In this document: positions 34,902-44,231 of the stretch, piece after piece | Layout of the letters: every line of letters starts with the position of its first letter | Numbering within the stretch: the stretch's first letter is position 1 | Assembly: GCF_027925525.1 (NCBI RefSeq) | Contig: NZ_BSDJ01000035.1 | Span: forward strand, 19,267-83,266 | Source: Paenibacillus tyrphae | Lineage (GTDB): Bacteria > Bacillota > Bacilli > Paenibacillales > NBRC-103111 | DNA length: 64,000 nt | Reading direction: 5' to 3' | The notes under the pieces: model-generated | The model's database searches: none | What the model was told of the DNA's origin: nothing | What the model saw: the letters and a program-made list of their open reading frames with translations, nothing else | Translations under genes and position numbers: made by a program

Positions 34902-37900
34902 AAAAAATTCCTTTTGATCAATATCAAAGATATAGGTTAACAAGTGACATTATAAATAAAGTAAGAGGTAAGGATCAGAGGTTAACAATCTTGGAAGTTG
35001 GGGCAAATGAACATAAGAACTTAGAGTTTTTCCTAACTGATGATAAAATTACGTATCTAGATATTAACGTACCCGATCATTTGAAGGAAGACAAATCATA
35101 TATCCAGGGTGACGCAACGGAGATGCCTTTCTCAGATGGGGCATATGATTTTGTTGTCGCCCTAGATGTATTTGAGCATATTCCTGTTCAGCTAAGACAA
35201 AAATTTTTGGATGAATTGCACCGGGTTGGGAAATACGGTTTTGTTTTGGCGGCACCTTTCGATACACAGGGGGTTCGTGATGCTGAATTAAGGGCCAACT
35301 CATTTTTCAAAACCATTTATGGAATGAATTATGAGTGGCTTGAAGAACACATTAACAACACATTACCCCAACTGGAAAACACTTTAAAATATCTGCGACT
35401 AAAAGAAAATACTATTTATCATTTTTCGCACGGATCCCTTGCGATTTGGGAGAGAATGACAAAGGTGCATTTTTTTGCTGCAGGGAAAAATGTACTTTAT
35501 GATTATCGATTTATGCTTGACGATTTTTATAATGATAAATTGTTCCAATGCGATTATGGTGAGCTGTGTTATAGACAGTTTATCGTTAGTTTAAGGGAAT
35601 CTGAAGCTGTTGGTCTTATTAAATATAATTATCCTAATTCTAATCCATTTGATGAGAAGGATTTGATGTTATTTGATCAACTAGAAGAAAGTTTTTATAG
35701 GTTGGCTTCCGCAGAATTAAGGAGTGAAGTAAGTACATTGTACGAGCAAATTAGAATAAAAGATAGTCAATTATTAAGTAACTTTGAACACGTTCAAAAA
35801 ATCAGTGGGATTCTTCAAACGAAATTAGAACAGATAGCAGAACTTAATAACAGTATTAATAATTTGAAAAACCAAATTAATGAACAAAGTGCTGTTATTG
35901 AATCGTATAAATTACTTGAGAGAGATCATCAAAAAACAACTAGTGATCTTAAAGATAGTCAAAATAAAATCAATCACCTGTTAATTGACCTCCATATTAA
36001 GGATGAGGGTCAAAAATTATTAGAGGAAAAAATCAAAGTAATGACTATTAAAGAGCAAGAATATCAGTTATTACAAAATGAGCTGGATAATAAGAATCAA
36101 GTTATTTTGAGTAAAGATGAATATATTTCCAAGTTAGAACTCATGGCACAAGAGCTAAGAATTAAAGGAAGAATCAAGAAAGTAATAAAAAAAATAATGC
36201 CCTCTTTTATGTGGAAAAAATTAAAGTTTGGTTATCGATCAATAAAACTTATTAGAGAAAATCCCGCGTACATAAAGCGGGGATTGTCAGAAATAAGCAA
36301 ACAAGGGGTTGGCGGCTCTTTAGAAAAAGTTAAAGCCAAACTTTCTGCAAGTGAAATTCAATCATCAGATTACTTATCTCATCTTGACGAACAACTTATC
36401 AAGCAGGAGATTTCAAAGTTTAACTTGCAACCATTAATTTCAATTGTCATGCCAGTATTTAATGTTGATCCACGATGGTTGAAACTAGCGATTGATTCCG
36501 TGCAAAGACAAATATACGAAAAGTGGGAACTGTGTATAGTCGATGATTGTTCAACAAATCCTTTAACTAAAGAATATCTAACTAATTTAAATAATACAAA
36601 TATTAAGATAAAATTTTTGAATGAAAATCAAGGGATTTCCGGAGCTTCTAATGAAGCAGTTAAACTTACAGATGGCCAGTATATTGTTCTGCTTGATAAT
36701 GATGATGAATTTATGCCCGATACTTTATTTGAAATTGTAAAGGCTATTAATCATTATGATCCTGATATAATTTATTCCGATGAAGATAAAATTGATATGA
36801 GTGGAAATAGAAGATTTCCATTTTTTAAACCAGATTGGTCACCCGACTTGTTTAGAACACAAATGTATATTGGACATATTTTTTGTTTTAAAAAGTCATT
36901 GTTCAATGAAGTTGGAGGTTTTAGAAAAGGGTTGGAAGGAAGCCAAGATTATGACCTGGCACTAAGAATGACAGAGAGAACGTCCAATATTCACCATATA
37001 CCTAAAGTTCTTTATTCTTGGAGAGAACTTGAAACTTCGACTGCGCTTAATCCTCATTCAAAACCATATGCTCATGAAACAGGATTAAGAGCTTTAAACG
37101 AACATTTGGAAAGGGTGTATGGTAAGGGGAAGGCTTGGGTTAATGAAACAGAGCATTTTTTTGTTTATGATGCAAGATATAATTTATTAAATGAAAAACC
37201 CAAAGCAAGTATTATTATCCCAACTAAAGATAAGGTCGAACTACTTATTCCTTGTATTAATAGTATTATTGAAAAAACAACTTATGAGCAATACGAGATT
37301 ATTATACTGAACAATAATTCAGAATTAGATGAAACTTATTCATGGTTTGAAGAAATAACTACACAGCATCAGTTTATAAAGGTTGTTGAAGCCTCTTACG
37401 AATTCAATTGGTCAAAATTAAACAATCACGGAATTAACGAAGCGACTGGTGACGTCTTTATATTTTTAAATAACGATACGATTATTATTACGCCTGATTG
37501 GCTGGAACGATTATCAGAGAAAGCTGTGAGAGGAGATGTAGGAACTGTAGGAGCTCTACTGCTCTACGAAGATGACACTATTCAACACGCTGGTGTAGTT
37601 ATTGGGATGGGGGGCTGGGCTGATCATGTATTTAAAGGGATGAAACCAGTACATTTCGGCTCACCTTTTGTTTCCCCGGTACTGACTAGAAACGTTGCTG
37701 CTAGTACAGGAGCTTGTCTGGCTATTTCTAGGAAAACTATCGAAAAGATAGGTTTGTTTGATGAAAATTTCATTATCTGTGGTAGCGATGTAGAGATTTC
37801 TCTAAGAGCTATGAAAAGAGGGTTGTTTAATATTTACGATCCTAATGTCCGACTTTATCATTTGGAATCAAAAACAAGAACATCGTTTGTACCTGAGTGT

Positions 37901-38005
37901 GATTTTGAACAATCAGCTATTCACTATAGCCCATATCGTGAAAATGGTGATCCGTACTATAATCCCAATCTTTCGTTACAATTCCCGCAACCGACTGTGA
38001 AGTAA
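34898..38005 (+). CDS. Methyltransferase plus two GT2 glycosyltransferase domains with coiled coil (WsaE-like)
   Basis: 1035 residues from ATG 34898, coupled by an ATGA overlap to wzt. Domain order: SAM methyltransferase (about 15-200; 'ILEVGANEH' at 31-39 and 'FSDGAYDFVVALDVFEHI'), a region of unknown fold, a coiled coil (about 270-425), a first GT2 domain from about 512 ('LISIVMPVFN', 'VLLDNDDEF') and a second from about 767 ('ASIIIPTKD', 'FLNNDT'). This architecture matches WsaE of the Geobacillus S-layer glycan cluster, a methyl-rhamnosyltransferase that caps and extends the chain. The coiled coil may act as a ruler, as in WbdD-type enzymes; that part is inference. Confidence 0.88.
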   Translation: MKKIPFDQYQRYRLTSDIINKVRGKDQRLTILEVGANEHKNLEFFLTDDKITYLDINVPDHLKEDKSYIQGDATEMPFSDGAYDFVVALDVFEHIPVQLRQKFLDELHRVGKYGFVLAAPFDTQGVRDAELRANSFFKTIYGMNYEWLEEHINNTLPQLENTLKYLRLKENTIYHFSHGSLAIWERMTKVHFFAAGKNVLYDYRFMLDDFYNDKLFQCDYGELCYRQFIVSLRESEAVGLIKYNYPNSNPFDEKDLMLFDQLEESFYRLASAELRSEVSTLYEQIRIKDSQLLSNFEHVQKISGILQTKLEQIAELNNSINNLKNQINEQSAVIESYKLLERDHQKTTSDLKDSQNKINHLLIDLHIKDEGQKLLEEKIKVMTIKEQEYQLLQNELDNKNQVILSKDEYISKLELMAQELRIKGRIKKVIKKIMPSFMWKKLKFGYRSIKLIRENPAYIKRGLSEISKQGVGGSLEKVKAKLSASEIQSSDYLSHLDEQLIKQEISKFNLQPLISIVMPVFNVDPRWLKLAIDSVQRQIYEKWELCIVDDCSTNPLTKEYLTNLNNTNIKIKFLNENQGISGASNEAVKLTDGQYIVLLDNDDEFMPDTLFEIVKAINHYDPDIIYSDEDKIDMSGNRRFPFFKPDWSPDLFRTQMYIGHIFCFKKSLFNEVGGFRKGLEGSQDYDLALRMTERTSNIHHIPKVLYSWRELETSTALNPHSKPYAHETGLRALNEHLERVYGKGKAWVNETEHFFVYDARYNLLNEKPKASIIIPTKDKVELLIPCINSIIEKTTYEQYEIIILNNNSELDETYSWFEEITTQHQFIKVVEASYEFNWSKLNNHGINEATGDVFIFLNNDTIIITPDWLERLSEKAVRGDVGTVGALLLYEDDTIQHAGVVIGMGGWADHVFKGMKPVHFGSPFVSPVLTRNVAASTGACLAISRKTIEKIGLFDENFIICGSDVEISLRAMKRGLFNIYDPNVRLYHLESKTRTSFVPECDFEQSAIHYSPYRENGDPYYNPNLSLQFPQPTVK

Positions 38006-38019
38006 GGAGATGTATATCT

Positions 38020-39279
38020 ATGAGTGACATGGTAGAAAAACTTATCAGATACGCAAAAAAAAGCAGGTTCATTAAGAAGTTATATAAAACTACCGTCACT
38101 TCTTACCTTAATACGCATATTGGTGAAATTACACCTTTTAACGCCCGGACTGTTGATTTAAAAGAAAAAAGAATTAATTTAATAGTGCCATCCATAAATC
38201 AAGAACACGTTTTTGGTGGAATTTCCACTGCAATTCATTTTTTTAACCTACTGAGCGGCCATTTTAAGAATCAACGTATTATATTAACAGATTCAAGTCC
38301 GGGCCCGGAAGATATTGCAAGATATTCGGAGTACGAATTTGTCTTGCCAGAGGTTGATTCATTAAGTACGAAACAAATTGTGGCTTTCAATGATCGCTAT
38401 AATAAGACAGTACCTATTGGCAAAGATGATTTATTTATTGCAACTTCTTGGTGGACAGCTTATATTGCTCAGAAGCTAATAAGTTGGCAAACTGATACTT
38501 ATAGTGTGGAACCCAACAAAATGGTCTATTTCATACAAGATTATGAACCTGGTTTTTATCAGTGGTCAAGTCAGTATGTTCTGGCCGATAGTACGTATAA
38601 ATATAATGGTCCACAGATAGCTGTGTTTAACACTGCTTTACTTCAAGATTTTTTTCATTTAAATGGGTATACATTTACTGAGCAATATTCTTTTGAGCCT
38701 AAAATAAATCATTCTTTAAAACCTTTCCTAAAACAGGTTGGGGATATTGCTAAGAAAAAACAAATATTGATCTATGGTCGTCCTTCGGTTGCTAGAAATG
38801 CTTTTAATTTAATTATAGAAGCACTAAGAGTATGGGTCTGGAAACAACCGGACATTCATGAGTGGTCTGTAATTTCTGCTGGAGAAAGCCATTCGGATAT
38901 AGATGTTGGTAATGGCATCGTTGTAAAGTCCAAGGGGAAAATGTCGTTAGAGGACTATGCCAATACTCTGTTGGAATCGTCAATTGGTGTTTCGCTGATG
39001 GTATCTCCTCACCCAAGTTATCCACCGCTTGAAATGGCTCATTTCGGCCTTTCTGTTATAACGAATCATTATGCAAATAAAGATTTAACGAGTTGGCACG
39101 ATAATATTACATCTTTAAGGAATATAACCCCGGATGCTTTGGCGGCAGAATTATGTAATAAATGTGTTGAGTTTTCTTTAAATCCAACATTAGGACTGAA
39201 TAAAGATCTTTCGGAATCCTATGTAAGTGAGGAAGAACAGTTTCCATTTAAAGATCAACTAATTAGAGGATTATTTTGA
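38020..39279 (+). CDS. Rhamnosyltransferase (WsaF-like)
   Basis: 419 residues, AAGGAG upstream, 14 bases after the WsaE-like gene. It contains 'RINLIVPSINQEHVFGGISTAIHFFNLL', 'NKMVYFIQDYEPGFYQWSSQY' and 'GVSLMVSPHPSYPPLEMAHFG', features of the WsaF/RgpF-type two-domain GT-B glycosyltransferases. In Geobacillus WsaF adds rhamnose to the S-layer glycan. The adjacent dTDP-rhamnose genes (47.6-50.8 kb) fit that donor. Confidence 0.82.
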   Translation: MSDMVEKLIRYAKKSRFIKKLYKTTVTSYLNTHIGEITPFNARTVDLKEKRINLIVPSINQEHVFGGISTAIHFFNLLSGHFKNQRIILTDSSPGPEDIARYSEYEFVLPEVDSLSTKQIVAFNDRYNKTVPIGKDDLFIATSWWTAYIAQKLISWQTDTYSVEPNKMVYFIQDYEPGFYQWSSQYVLADSTYKYNGPQIAVFNTALLQDFFHLNGYTFTEQYSFEPKINHSLKPFLKQVGDIAKKKQILIYGRPSVARNAFNLIIEALRVWVWKQPDIHEWSVISAGESHSDIDVGNGIVVKSKGKMSLEDYANTLLESSIGVSLMVSPHPSYPPLEMAHFGLSVITNHYANKDLTSWHDNITSLRNITPDALAAELCNKCVEFSLNPTLGLNKDLSESYVSEEEQFPFKDQLIRGLF

Positions 39280-39367
39280 ATTATTAAATAGTAGCTTGAA
39301 TTTAAATGTGCACAGCTAAGTATGAGAGTTGAATTTGATGCTGTACATATAATGGGGGATGTAACTT

Positions 39368-40255
39368 ATGAAGGTGAGAAAAGCTGTTATACCTGCAGCT
39401 GGTTTGGGGACACGTTTTTTGCCTGCTACAAAGGCAATGCCGAAAGAGATGCTGCCTATTGTTGATAAGCCAACTATTCAATATATTGTAGAAGAAGCAG
39501 TTGCATCTGGAATTGAAGATATTATTATAGTAACAGGGAAAGGGAAACGAGCAATTGAAGATCATTTCGACAATTACTTTGAACTTGAACAAAACTTACT
39601 TTCAAAAGGGAAATTAGATCTTTTAAATGAGGTACAAAAAGCTTCCCAGATGGCAGATATACATTACATTCGACAAAAAGAACCAAGAGGTTTAGGGCAT
39701 GCTGTTTGGTGTGCTCGCAAATTTATAGGCGATGAACCCTTTGCAATTTTATTAGGGGATGACATAGTTCAGTCTGATATTCCATGTCTCAAACAGATGA
39801 TTGATCTATACGATCAAAAGCAAGCATCTATTATAGGAGTGAAACCTGTAAGTGAAGATGATGTATCAAGGTATGGGATTACGGACGTAATATTAGAAGA
39901 GGAGCATTTATATAAGATCAAATCTTTGGTGGAAAAACCCCAAAAAGAAGAATCTCCATCGAATTTGGCCGTTATGGGAAGATACATTTTAACTCCATGT
40001 ATATTTAAATATCTTGAAAAACAAGAGGTGGGGACAGGTGGAGAAATTCAATTAACAGATGCTATATCTCAACTTGCACAGGAAGAACTAATGTATGCAT
40101 ACCATTTTTCTGGAACAAGGTATGATGTTGGAGAAAAATTGGGATTTATTAAAACTACCATTGATCTTGCACTCGATAGAGACGACTTGAAAATAGAATT
40201 AATAAATTACCTTTCTGAAGTTTTAGAAAAGAATAGACAAGTTTCCGGTAATTAA
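39368..40255 (+). CDS. galU: UTP-glucose-1-phosphate uridylyltransferase
   Basis: 295 residues. 'AVIPAAGLGTRFLPATKAMPKEMLPI' is the GalU nucleotide-binding signature; 'VEKPQKEE' and 'GTRYDVGEKLGF' are also typical. It makes UDP-glucose for glycan synthesis. It heads the AT-rich sugar cassette and may feed the polyprenyl-phosphate glycosyltransferase at 44.2 kb. Confidence 0.95.
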   Translation: MKVRKAVIPAAGLGTRFLPATKAMPKEMLPIVDKPTIQYIVEEAVASGIEDIIIVTGKGKRAIEDHFDNYFELEQNLLSKGKLDLLNEVQKASQMADIHYIRQKEPRGLGHAVWCARKFIGDEPFAILLGDDIVQSDIPCLKQMIDLYDQKQASIIGVKPVSEDDVSRYGITDVILEEEHLYKIKSLVEKPQKEESPSNLAVMGRYILTPCIFKYLEKQEVGTGGEIQLTDAISQLAQEELMYAYHFSGTRYDVGEKLGFIKTTIDLALDRDDLKIELINYLSEVLEKNRQVSGN

Positions 40256-40292
40256 ATTTAAATCATCTTTCTGATAAAGTGATGTGGAAAAA

Positions 40293-42308
40293 ATGAATTT
40301 CCTATTCAAAAACTATTTTGGGGAAAAAATGGGACTTACAAAAAAACTCAAGTTATTGATTTACAGCATAAGTATCATTTTTATTATATTTTATACAATA
40401 CAAACTTTATATTTGTTTTCCAAAAAGACTTTAAATCCAAGTTCAATTCTCATAATAATTACTTCACTGTTATTATCTTGCGTTGTATGGTGGTTAATAG
40501 CAAAGTATAAATTAATTTCTCTTTATTTTATTGTATTTCTCTATGGGCTTATATACATACTTTTAGTTCCTGTGTTTTCGCCAATAGATGAAGCTGCTCA
40601 TTTTGACTATATTAACAAAATCATGTTCGAACATAAGTTGCCTTTGATTTCAGATTTAATCGACGTCAGCCGACTTTCTGAGGTTTCAAGCTATGCAGTT
40701 CCTGTATCATTGCAGTATGAAGCGGTTCACCCACCCATATATTATTTTTTAGGTAGTTTAATAGTTTATCCATTTCAAGATTACCCATCTCTAAGCTTGA
40801 TTATTCTTAGATTGGTAGGTTTATTGTTACTTCTTACATCACTTTATTTTACAATTAAAACTTTTTCAATATTGTCAAAATATTTTAAATGGTATGTAAA
40901 TGAAGTTTTATTTACAAGTATATTACTTCTATTATATACCAATCCTGGGATTGTTACAAGAATGGTTACAGTTAGTAATGAATCACTAACTGTTTGTTTG
41001 TTTAGTTTGTTAATTTATTTGATGGTTGAATTTGTTATAACCTCTCATTCAGTTAAAAAATTGAGAGTGATCTCTATAATAACAGGTTGTTTAGTACTTA
41101 CTAAAATTACCTCAGTCGTAATAATTGTTCCATTATTATTGATCTTTCTTTTTATTAAAAGTTGGAGGTATATATTCGAATTTTCCTTAATTATAGGAAT
41201 TATAGTCCTTCCTTGGATCATATTTAATTTATATCATTACCATTCTTTCACAGGAACTGAAGAGCACGTTGAATTTGTGAAAAAAATAGTAAATCCCCAT
41301 AATGTAAATTTAGGTTTTGAATATGTAGTTCAAAAATTTACTTATATTTTGTATAGCTTTTGGGTTCCCCAGGAAATAAGATGGTCGGGAATTTACGAAC
41401 TTGCAAATCTTATAACCTATGGTTTGAGTCTTGGTTTGATTTTATGTATAGCATCAACTATCAGCACAATATGTAAATTGCAAAGAGAAAAGCAATTGAA
41501 TTTAAATGCAAAACTTAATTCTGTTTTAATTATTTTTGTTTTTCTTTCTTTAATCATGCTGATTTATGGAACACTTTCTCAAGATGTTGATATATTACTG
41601 GGAAGGTACTTATATATTACAATTGTTCCAATATCTTTATTTATATATATGCAATTAATTGAAATACCTCTAAAGAAAGTTTCTTTTTATATTATTTCAA
41701 TAGTTGTTATATCTTCTTATTTTACCTATTCAGGTATGGTTTATTTCTCGCAAGGCAAGAATTTTTTAGACAAAATTATAAATGGCGACGTGAATTTGGA
41801 TAATTTGTCCAGATCTGCTCAGGAAGGCCTGTTTGAAAAAAATTTAGGATTAATTCCTAAAAAATTGGCAGAGCAATGGGGAAACTCATTGTATAAAGAT
41901 AAAGTCTCGTATGTTTCAATTAATAGTCTACCAGTATCTCATGATCTTATAATTAGAAGTAATAAGTATTATATCAACGGTAAAGATCCCTTTTTGGTTT
42001 GGAAAACAATCGGAACTAACATGAAAACAGGGGACTTATTGATTATTAATGTTCAACTTGACAAGCACTCGGATAATAACCATGTAGTGGAGGGGCAAGT
42101 CTTTTGGGAATCTAATAACAATCCTTTCGATGAAGCTAAATCATATCGATTTATAATGAAAAATGGAAAAGTTATTGTGCCCATAGGTTATCATAAAGAC
42201 TGGAAGGATGGTAGTGAATTATTGAATCTTCGCTTAGATTTCGATAACCTTAATGAAGATGAAGGCTTCACGGTGGATTCGTTAAAAATTAGTAGATTAG
42301 AGCAATAG
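40293..42308 (+). CDS. Polytopic membrane protein, probable GT-C type glycosyltransferase
   Basis: About 671 residues; the start is uncertain (GTG 40284, ATG 40293 or ATG 40329, none with a strong site). About 12 membrane segments fill residues 15-490. The first extracellular loop reads 'PVFSPIDEAAHFDYINKI', the acidic loop motif seen in GT-C enzymes of the GT39/PMT and DUF2142 kind, followed by 'YEAVHPPIYYFLGSL'. The last 170 residues are soluble and probably outside. Such enzymes transfer a sugar from polyprenyl phosphate to an exported glycan. With the SMR protein and the GT2 downstream it resembles a three-part gtr system. Specificity is unknown. Confidence 0.72.
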   Translation: MNFLFKNYFGEKMGLTKKLKLLIYSISIIFIIFYTIQTLYLFSKKTLNPSSILIIITSLLLSCVVWWLIAKYKLISLYFIVFLYGLIYILLVPVFSPIDEAAHFDYINKIMFEHKLPLISDLIDVSRLSEVSSYAVPVSLQYEAVHPPIYYFLGSLIVYPFQDYPSLSLIILRLVGLLLLLTSLYFTIKTFSILSKYFKWYVNEVLFTSILLLLYTNPGIVTRMVTVSNESLTVCLFSLLIYLMVEFVITSHSVKKLRVISIITGCLVLTKITSVVIIVPLLLIFLFIKSWRYIFEFSLIIGIIVLPWIIFNLYHYHSFTGTEEHVEFVKKIVNPHNVNLGFEYVVQKFTYILYSFWVPQEIRWSGIYELANLITYGLSLGLILCIASTISTICKLQREKQLNLNAKLNSVLIIFVFLSLIMLIYGTLSQDVDILLGRYLYITIVPISLFIYMQLIEIPLKKVSFYIISIVVISSYFTYSGMVYFSQGKNFLDKIINGDVNLDNLSRSAQEGLFEKNLGLIPKKLAEQWGNSLYKDKVSYVSINSLPVSHDLIIRSNKYYINGKDPFLVWKTIGTNMKTGDLLIINVQLDKHSDNNHVVEGQVFWESNNNPFDEAKSYRFIMKNGKVIVPIGYHKDWKDGSELLNLRLDFDNLNEDEGFTVDSLKISRLEQ

Positions 42309-42739
42309 GTTAGAGTTAATTTGATTAAACTAAAGAGTAGACAGGTAGGAAATATATATTTTCTTACTTTTAACGAATGATTGGATGTAATCTGAAAAAA
42401 AACCAAATTTTGAAGAGTTTTTTTAGGCTCAATAACAAGAAGAGGCTCGAAGAAAGAGCTATTAATAAAATTGAGTGTTTGGGAAGATTGATGCCATTTG
42501 ATGGGGAGAAGTATCAGTATTTCATTTTTCATCTAAGGGAAAGGTGGTTTGCTATCTCACTGGCTTTTCTTACATCATTTAGTGCAAATCGCTGGTGTGG
42601 CTCTCGTCCGTCTGCTTCTTCTAAACAAACTGCTTCTAGAAAGATGGGGGATGTCCATATAATTTTAACAGTTAAAAAAATACTTAGTTCTGATTTATTA
42701 AAAATGTCTGATTAAAATAATTAAAATAAGAGGTAGAAC
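42309..42739. other. Intergenic stretch with a small G+C-rich patch, no convincing gene
   Basis: 431 bases inside the AT-rich cassette. A 112-codon frame (42377-42715) exists but has no ribosome binding site and an unnatural composition. The bases from about 42530 to 42660 are clearly richer in G+C than everything around. On the minus strand this patch reads as a short protein-like string that stops at both ends. It may be the remnant of a lost gene or mobile element. Confidence 0.4.
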
Positions 42740-43090
42740 ATGACTTTCTTCCTACTCTTTCTGGCATTGATTTTTAACTTATTTGCTCAATACATGCTAA
42801 AGCAGTCGGTTATGGGAATCAGATTTGAACATTTTAATTTTTCGTTCATTTTTAAAATAGCAAGTAACCCAATGATTTGGGGTGGAGCTTTTTTTTATGG
42901 TTTTAGCTTTCTGTTCTATGTTATGGCTTTGTCACGTGGAGAGCTTAGTAGAATTTCACCTGTTTCCCAAGCTCTTACTACTTTAGGCGTGGTATTGATT
43001 TCTGTTATCTTATTTAATGAACCACTAACCATTTTTAAAATCCTCGGCATTTTACTTTTAATAGCTGGGACTATTATCTTGTTCCTTTAG
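42740..43090 (+). CDS. Small four-helix membrane protein of the SMR/EamA type, probable lipid-sugar flippase subunit
   Basis: 116 residues with AGAGGTAG upstream and four membrane helices covering nearly the whole chain. The length, the 'QYMLKQSVMG' start and 'LSRGELSRISPVSQALTTLGVVLISV' fit small-multidrug-resistance-like proteins such as ArnE/ArnF, which flip undecaprenyl-phosphate-linked sugars. The location between a GT-C-like membrane protein and a polyprenyl-phosphate GT2 favours a sugar-flipping role over drug export. Confidence 0.75.
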   Translation: MTFFLLFLALIFNLFAQYMLKQSVMGIRFEHFNFSFIFKIASNPMIWGGAFFYGFSFLFYVMALSRGELSRISPVSQALTTLGVVLISVILFNEPLTIFKILGILLLIAGTIILFL

Positions 43091-43109
43091 AATGAGGAGA
43101 ATGTTTTGC

Positions 43110-44231
43110 ATGAAAAAAACTTTCGACTATGTAATATTTGGTGCAGGTATTTATGGAATGTATGCTGCCAAATTGTTAGGTGAGAAAAATTATTCTGTCG
43201 GTATTATCGAGATAGACTCTGAGCCCCTACAAAGAGCCAGTTATATTAATCAGGCTCGTGTTCATAATGGATACCATTATCCACGTAGTGTTTCTACAGC
43301 GGCTAAATCTGCTCAGTATTATAATCGTTTTAACAATGAGTTTGGTTTTGCTATTCACAAGCATTTTAGAAAAATTTATGCAATATCTGCATATGATTCT
43401 CTGACAAATTCAGAGCAATTCTTGAGGTTTTGTCGGCATGTAGGGATTCCAGCAGAGGAAATCAATCCTCGTAAATATTTTAACGAAGGTTCGGTTGAAG
43501 CTGCTTATGAAACGGACGAATATACGTATGATGCAGTTACCATTAAAGATTGGTTTTTGGAAAAGTTTAGTGAATTAAACAGTGTCAAATTGTTTCTGAG
43601 TACTTATATTACTGAAGCTCGGCAAAAAGAAAATATTTTTTCAATAACTTTATCTGATGGTTCAATCATAGAGACCCCTAATGTTTTGAACGCAACCTAT
43701 GCAAGTATTAATCAAATATTAGAGTATTTTAAATTTGAAAAATTTAAAACAAAGTATGAATTATGTGAAGTAATATTAACGGATGTATCCTCAAATTTAA
43801 AGGATGTCGGAATAACTGTTATGGACGGCCCCTTTTTCTCTATTATGCCTTTCGGTCTTTCTGGAAAACATTCACTTACTTCTGTAAGTGATACTCCACA
43901 CGAAACGGTTAACGGGTTGTTTCCGAATTTTACCTGTCAAGATGGAATGCCTGATTGTAATTTAAGCACATTGCAAAACTGCAATACGTGTGCTTTAAGG
44001 CCAGTTTCAGCTTGGCCTCGTATGAATCAGCTAGCAAGTAAATATTTAAATAAAGATTTAAAAATATCATATCATTCATCTTTATTTGCTATTAAAACAA
44101 TATTAAATTCTGCTGAAATTGATGATTCAAGACCGACAGTAATCAAGTTTTCATCAGACGGACCCAGATTTATATCTGTTCTTTCTGGGAAGTTTAATAC
44201 GATATATGATTTAGAGGAGGTTCTTTTGTGA
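43110..44231 (+). CDS. FAD-dependent oxidoreductase of the glycan cassette, function unknown
   Basis: 373 residues from ATG 43110, which follows AGGAG by 10 bases. The N-terminus has the dinucleotide-binding loop 'VIFGAGIYGMYAAKLL' (GxGxxG, about 11-16) and acidic strand end 'GIIEID' of the D-amino-acid-oxidase-like fold. A run of four cysteines (C276, C283, C291, C294) with 'NCNTCALRP' could bind a metal or cluster. It overlaps the next gene by 4 bases. It probably oxidises a sugar or sugar-nucleotide intermediate for the cassette. No characterised homologue is recognised. Confidence 0.72.
   Translation: MKKTFDYVIFGAGIYGMYAAKLLGEKNYSVGIIEIDSEPLQRASYINQARVHNGYHYPRSVSTAAKSAQYYNRFNNEFGFAIHKHFRKIYAISAYDSLTNSEQFLRFCRHVGIPAEEINPRKYFNEGSVEAAYETDEYTYDAVTIKDWFLEKFSELNSVKLFLSTYITEARQKENIFSITLSDGSIIETPNVLNATYASINQILEYFKFEKFKTKYELCEVILTDVSSNLKDVGITVMDGPFFSIMPFGLSGKHSLTSVSDTPHETVNGLFPNFTCQDGMPDCNLSTLQNCNTCALRPVSAWPRMNQLASKYLNKDLKISYHSSLFAIKTILNSAEIDDSRPTVIKFSSDGPRFISVLSGKFNTIYDLEEVLL

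Noticed and set aside
42740..43090. SMR-type protein as a drug-efflux pump
   Set aside because: SMR drug pumps have the same size, but the position between lipid-sugar enzymes favours a sugar flippase role.
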